From Comamonadaceae bacterium (lineage in GTDB: Bacteria > Pseudomonadota > Gammaproteobacteria > Burkholderiales > Burkholderiaceae_C): DNA of 17,859 nucleotides. Position 1 is the stretch's first letter. Every line of letters starts with the position of its first letter. Shown here in pieces: positions 14,887-17,859 of this stretch. The DNA lies in contig CANCDA010000029.1 in assembly GCA_947374705.1 (NCBI GenBank), forward strand, positions 1-17,859. Direction: 5' to 3'. The translations under genes and the position numbers were made by a program. A model generated the notes under the pieces. The model had not been told where the DNA came from. It saw only the letters and a program-made list of their open reading frames with translations, and did no database searches.

Positions 14887-14900
14887 TCTTGCAAGCAAGA
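14887..14900. repeat. Inverted repeat TCTTGC-AA-GCAAGA upstream of the porin
   Basis: Six-base arms around a 2-nt centre, about 100 nt upstream of the porin start. It could be a regulator site; the regulator is unknown and a short repeat of this kind can arise by chance. Confidence 0.35.
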
Positions 14901-15069
14901 CAGTAGGGTCAATTAAGCAAAAAATTTGTTTCCATACCTATCCGGACTTACCCTAGCGACACATTTAATTTACAAAAGCGCAACATTTCCCTAGGCGTTT
15001 TCAAGTAAGCGATCCTTTTTCTCACAAGAGATTGCCAAAAGGTTTGCTGGGTGGGGTGGGCAAGCCCTG

Positions 15070-15099
15070 TTGACGCCGCAAAGCCTCTTCGTCTAGCAT
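15070..15099 (+). promoter_or_regulatory. Predicted sigma-70 promoter of the cupin gene
   Basis: TTGACG (15070-15075) and TAGCAT (15094-15099) are separated by 18 nt, giving a good -35 and a moderate -10. Transcription would start near 15106, inside the half-site cluster at 15104-15128, leaving a leader of about 60 nt before the ATG at 15165. Confidence 0.55.
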
Positions 15100-15103
15100 G
15101 GTA

Positions 15104-15128
15104 GAACGTCGTTCCTCATAAAGGAACG
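15104..15128. promoter_or_regulatory. Operator-like cluster of three GAACG half-sites
   Basis: GAACG (15104-15108), CGTTC (15110-15114) and GAACG (15124-15128) lie at the predicted start of transcription. The first two form the palindrome GAACGTCGTTC; the second and third form CGTTCCT-CATAA-AGGAACG with 7-bp arms. The place and the symmetry suggest a repressor or activator site; three-half-site operators are known for some IclR-family regulators of aromatic catabolism, but no regulator gene is in the window. Confidence 0.5.
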
Positions 15129-15164
15129 AATTTCCAACCCGCTTTCAACCCTGATGGACGCCCC

Positions 15165-16409
15165 ATGCCCCACGACAAAGACACCTCCCATTGGCACGAA
15201 CCCTCTGGCAACAAAAAGGCCGGTTTCGGCGAGTTCAAAAAACAACCCACGCCGTATGACGCCTTCATGGAGGCCGAGGGCATCCCCGTGTTTCGCGACG
15301 TGGGCATCAACAACGTGCAAGAGCTGCCGCTCTCCCCCTGGAAGCGTACCGGGGGCCGGGGTCACTTCTTGCAACTGCTGGGCACCGAGACCAAGTGGGG
15401 CAGCTTTGTGGTGGAGGTGCCGCCACGCGGCGCGCTGAACGCGCAAAAGCACATGTACGAGGAAATCTACCTGGTGATCGAAGGCCGGGGCACGACCGAG
15501 GTCTGGCAAGAGGGCGACACCAAGAAGCACGTGTTCGAGTGGCAAAAAGGCTCCATGTTCTCCATCCCCATGAACGCCTGGTTTCGCATCGTCAACGCCA
15601 CCTCCAGCGGCGCGCTGTTGATGGCGGGCAACACCGCACCCAATGTGATGAACATGCTCAACAACACCGAGGCGGTGTTCAACAACCCCTTCATTTTTCG
15701 TGACCGTTTCAATGGTGCAGACGACTTTTTCAAGGCCCGTGACGAGATCGAGCCCGACCCGGTGCGCGGCCTGGCCATGCGCCGCACCAACTTCATCCCC
15801 GACGTGGTGCACTGCGACTTGCCGCTGGACAACCGCCGCTCGGTGGGCTGGCGCCGGGTCGAGCCCTTCATGACCAACAACTGCTTTTACTTCTGGATCG
15901 GTCAACATGAGCAGGGCCGCTACTCCAAGGCGCACGCCCACACCTCGGCGGCGGTGCTGATCTGCCTGAGCGGCAAGGGCTACACCTACACCTGGCCCGA
16001 ACGCCTGGGCGAAACCCCATGGAAGGACGGCAAGGCCGACCAAGTGCGCCGCATTGACTACGAAGCGGGTGGCCTGGTGTCCGCTGCACCGGGGGGCGCA
16101 CGCTGGTACCACCAGCACTTCAGCTCGGGCGCGGAGCCGCTGCGTCTGACGGCCTGGTTTGGCCCGCACAACCCGGGGCGTGACCCCGGCGCACCCGGTG
16201 CCAAACACACCGACTACACCGCCATGGACGTGACCGAAGGCGGCACCGCCATCCCCTACTGGATGGAAGACCCGTTTTTGCGCACCGAATACGAAGCGGA
16301 CTTGACCAGTCACGGCATTCCGATTCGCATGGATCCGGCTTGGTATGTGAAGCCTGAGGGCGCGGTGGCGAAGAAGTCGCTGGATGGGCCGGTGGGAGCG
16401 GCGGGTTGA
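15165..16409 (+). CDS. Double-cupin protein, gentisate-dioxygenase-like
   Basis: Protein of 414 residues with two cupin barrels and no signal peptide, so cytoplasmic. The first barrel (about residues 65-150) has the motif H96-x2-E99-E100-IYLVIEGRG. The second (about 225-335) has the classic G-x5-H-x-H start, H257 and H259, then LSGKGYTYTW, and later H316 and H318 in WYHQH. These could bind one metal ion in the second barrel; the first has fewer candidate ligands and the usual Glu of the second site is replaced by Ala/Val. Bicupins of this shape include gentisate and hydroxynaphthoate dioxygenases, but I cannot assign a substrate. It diverges from the porin and precedes the EutA-family gene. 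The ribosome site before ATG 15165 is weak (GGAC). Another ATG at 15154 is out of frame. Confidence 0.8.
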   Translation: MPHDKDTSHWHEPSGNKKAGFGEFKKQPTPYDAFMEAEGIPVFRDVGINNVQELPLSPWKRTGGRGHFLQLLGTETKWGSFVVEVPPRGALNAQKHMYEEIYLVIEGRGTTEVWQEGDTKKHVFEWQKGSMFSIPMNAWFRIVNATSSGALLMAGNTAPNVMNMLNNTEAVFNNPFIFRDRFNGADDFFKARDEIEPDPVRGLAMRRTNFIPDVVHCDLPLDNRRSVGWRRVEPFMTNNCFYFWIGQHEQGRYSKAHAHTSAAVLICLSGKGYTYTWPERLGETPWKDGKADQVRRIDYEAGGLVSAAPGGARWYHQHFSSGAEPLRLTAWFGPHNPGRDPGAPGAKHTDYTAMDVTEGGTAIPYWMEDPFLRTEYEADLTSHGIPIRMDPAWYVKPEGAVAKKSLDGPVGAAG

Positions 16410-16443
16410 GCTGCCCACCAGCCACTTGCGATTTGGACTTGCT

Positions 16444-16527
16444 CCTTCCCCCGCTGGGGGAAGGCAGGGATGGGGGCCAGCCTGTGAGTACCAGCCCCCA
16501 CCCCAACCCTCCCCCAGCGGGGGAGGG
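16444..16527. repeat. Inverted pair of REP-like palindromic elements
   Basis: Unit 1 (16444-16477) and the reverse complement of unit 2 (16494-16527) are both 34 nt and match at 29 positions. Each has a 9-bp stem with a 3-nt centre (CCTTCCCCC-GCT-GGGGGAAGG in unit 1; CCCTCCCCC-AGC-GGGGGAGGG in unit 2) plus a G-rich tail ending GGGGGC. Two of the five differences lie opposite each other in the stem and keep the pairing. The 16-nt spacer (16478-16493) holds an in-frame GTG at 16484 that may start the next gene. Such pairs (BIME-like) are spread in many proteobacterial genomes by REP-associated transposases; none is seen here. Confidence 0.85.
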
Positions 16528-17859
16528 AGTAACTGGCGGACGAGTGTTCTTCAGCAATGTGCGGCGCAGTCTGGAGTTTGAGGACGAAATCATCCTGGTG
16601 AGCGTGGGGGTGGACATTGGCTCATCCACCTCGCATCTGGTGTTCTCGCGTCTGGTGCTGGAGCGCCTGGACAACCGCTACATCGTGGCCGAGCGCACCG
16701 TGCTGCACGAGTCCGATGTGTTGCTCACCCCCTATGCGGCGGATCAAAGCATTGATGCGCAAGCATTGGGAAACTTCATCGCCGCGCAGTATGAACAGGC
16801 TGGAGTAGAACCCAGCGCCATCGACTCCGGTGCCTTGATCCTCACCGGCGTGGCGGTGCGCCGCAGCAATGCGCGCGCCATTGCCGATTTGTTTGCGGCG
16901 CAGGCGGGCAAGTTTGTCTCGGTCAGCGCGGGCGACGCGCTAGAGACCACGCTGGCGGCCTTTGGCTCGGGCGCGGCAGCGCGCTCGGTGCGCGAGGGCG
17001 TGCGGGTGATGAACATCGACATCGGCGGCGGCACGACCAAGATGGCCGTGTGCGAAGACGGCGTGCTGGCCGACCTGACGGCGGTGGACATTGGCGCGCG
17101 CATCGTGGCCTTTGATGCACAGGGTCTTGTCACGCGCATTGAAGAAGCGGGCCAACGTTTTGCGCAGGAAGCGGGCTTCACCCTCACACTGGGCCAGCCC
17201 GTGGGCGCAGACAATTTGCAGTCCATGGTGGACAAGATGGCGGATCGCATGTTCGCTGTCGCAGCAGGTGGCGCGCCCGATGCGGTGACCGCCGCGCTGC
17301 TACGGCTTGACCCTTTGCGCGTGCAAGCGCTTCCTGAGGTGTTGACGTTCTCAGGCGGTGTGTCCGAGTACATCTATGGCCGCGAGCCCGCGAACTATGG
17401 CGACCTCGGGCCCCTGCTGGCCGCAGCCGTCTTGGCCCGCGCGCAAGCCTGGGGGCCGCGTCTTGAAGTGCCCGAGCAAGGCATTCGCGCCACGGTGATC
17501 GGCGCGTCGCAGTACACAGTGCAGGTCAGCGGCAGCACGATTTATGTCGAGCCCATCAGCCTGCTGCCCTTGCGCAATGTGCCGGTGATTGCGCCGCATT
17601 GGGACTTGGCGGCTGAAGTGCTCGATGGCCCCGCACTGACTGAGGCCATTCGCCGCGCCCTGCGTCGCCTAGACCTGCACACGGGTGAGCAAGCCGTGGC
17701 CTTGAGCTACCGTTGGCAAGGCTCGGCCACCTTTGACCGGCTCGATGCGTTTTGCCGCGCGGTGGCCGAGGGCATGGCCGCTATCACGGCCCAAGGTCAC
17801 CCCCTCATCCTGGTGGGCGAGGCGGATTGCGGCGGCTTGATTGGCATCCATTTTCACGA
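16484..17859 (+). CDS. eutA: EutA-family ethanolamine ammonia-lyase reactivase, 3' end outside window
   Basis: Open to the last base; the visible 458 codons cover almost all of the family (E. coli EutA about 467) and roughly 55 residues appear to be missing. EutA is a cytoplasmic actin-fold ATPase that exchanges damaged cobalamin in ethanolamine ammonia-lyase EutBC. Nucleotide-binding motifs are visible: VDIGSSTSHLVFSRL from residue 43, NIDIGGGTTKMAV from about 177, and SGGVSEY from about 290. RATVIGASQYTVQVSGSTIY and LPLRNVPVIAP match E. coli EutA nearly word for word. The start is uncertain: GTG 16484 lies inside the REP pair, GTG 16544 lies after it, and there is no ATG near. The family-like part begins near GGRVFFS (16535). 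EutBC would be expected next, beyond the window. Confidence 0.9.
   Translation, partial: MSTSPHPNPPPAGEGVTGGRVFFSNVRRSLEFEDEIILVSVGVDIGSSTSHLVFSRLVLERLDNRYIVAERTVLHESDVLLTPYAADQSIDAQALGNFIAAQYEQAGVEPSAIDSGALILTGVAVRRSNARAIADLFAAQAGKFVSVSAGDALETTLAAFGSGAAARSVREGVRVMNIDIGGGTTKMAVCEDGVLADLTAVDIGARIVAFDAQGLVTRIEEAGQRFAQEAGFTLTLGQPVGADNLQSMVDKMADRMFAVAAGGAPDAVTAALLRLDPLRVQALPEVLTFSGGVSEYIYGREPANYGDLGPLLAAAVLARAQAWGPRLEVPEQGIRATVIGASQYTVQVSGSTIYVEPISLLPLRNVPVIAPHWDLAAEVLDGPALTEAIRRALRRLDLHTGEQAVALSYRWQGSATFDRLDAFCRAVAEGMAAITAQGHPLILVGEADCGGLIGIHFH

Larger units (their letters stand above)
14790..15164. other. Divergent intergenic control region (porin / cupin)
   Basis: This 375-nt stretch has no gene. 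It separates the leftward porin from the rightward cupin gene and is AT-rich in its middle (about 14910-15020). It contains a 25-nt palindrome (14828-14852), a smaller inverted repeat (14887-14900), a sigma-70-like promoter facing the cupin gene (15070-15099) and GAACG-type half-sites at 15104-15128. For the porin I see no convincing -35/-10 pair. Both sides may be under common control. Confidence 0.7.

Noticed and set aside
14790..14912. Longer N-terminus for the porin starting at 14912
   Set aside because: A perfect signal peptide begins at 14789 with GGAGA at the right distance; the extra 41 residues would run through the leader palindrome and block export.
15093..16418. Open frame of 441 codons on the minus strand opposite the cupin gene
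   Set aside because: The + strand product has two clear cupin motifs and fits the promoter and gene order; the antisense product is low-complexity (H, V, G, A, R rich) with no recognisable domain.
16444..16527. CRISPR array or insertion sequence
   Set aside because: Only two units in opposite orientation, no transposase and no regular spacers; the REP-like reading fits better.

Overview
The window looks like a chromosomal piece of a betaproteobacterium, most likely Burkholderiales and probably Comamonadaceae. This rests on the rpoBC, rsmB - DUF4390 - ntrYX and porin gene types and on their order; no 16S or other decisive marker is present, so the genus is not called. All sizeable genes are intact except rpoB (5' part missing) and the EutA-family gene (3' end missing), which are cut by the window edges.

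Left half (1-10640), housekeeping and all on the + strand. It holds the end of rpoB and a complete rpoC with an intrinsic terminator. Next comes a tightly packed, probably co-transcribed run: a LemA-family membrane protein, RsmB (16S rRNA m5C methyltransferase), a DUF4390 exported protein, an NtrY-type membrane histidine kinase and a short NtrX-type response regulator. Three successive junctions overlap (lemA/rsmB, rsmB/DUF4390, DUF4390/ntrY), which suggests translational coupling. A promoter with a perfect extended -10 then drives tRNA-Phe(GAA) and tRNA-Gly(GCC). A strong hairpin, able to act in both directions, closes this block.

Right half (10648-17859), an accessory metabolic locus built around a divergent control region (14790-15164). 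Leftward run a porin, a periplasmic solute-binding protein of the iron/ABC type and a UbiD-family (prenylated-FMN) decarboxylase. A perfect hairpin terminator sits between the porin and the binding-protein gene, and the binding-protein and decarboxylase genes are only 2 nt apart. Rightward run a double-cupin protein (gentisate-dioxygenase-like fold) and a EutA-family ATPase (reactivase of the B12-dependent ethanolamine ammonia-lyase), separated by an inverted pair of REP-like palindromes. A plausible reading is outer-membrane entry, periplasmic capture, and cytoplasmic processing of a carboxylate, but no ABC permease, UbiX or EutBC lies in the window, so substrate and pathway remain inference.

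Points most worth a second look are the porin/SBP/UbiD//cupin/EutA combination, the UbiD protein (basic tails at both ends, the usual His metal ligand not obvious), the three-half-site operator-like element before the cupin gene, the REP pair that overlaps the possible EutA start, the NtrX-type regulator without its AAA+ domain, and the G10 and C9 tracts at the starts of two adjacent genes.
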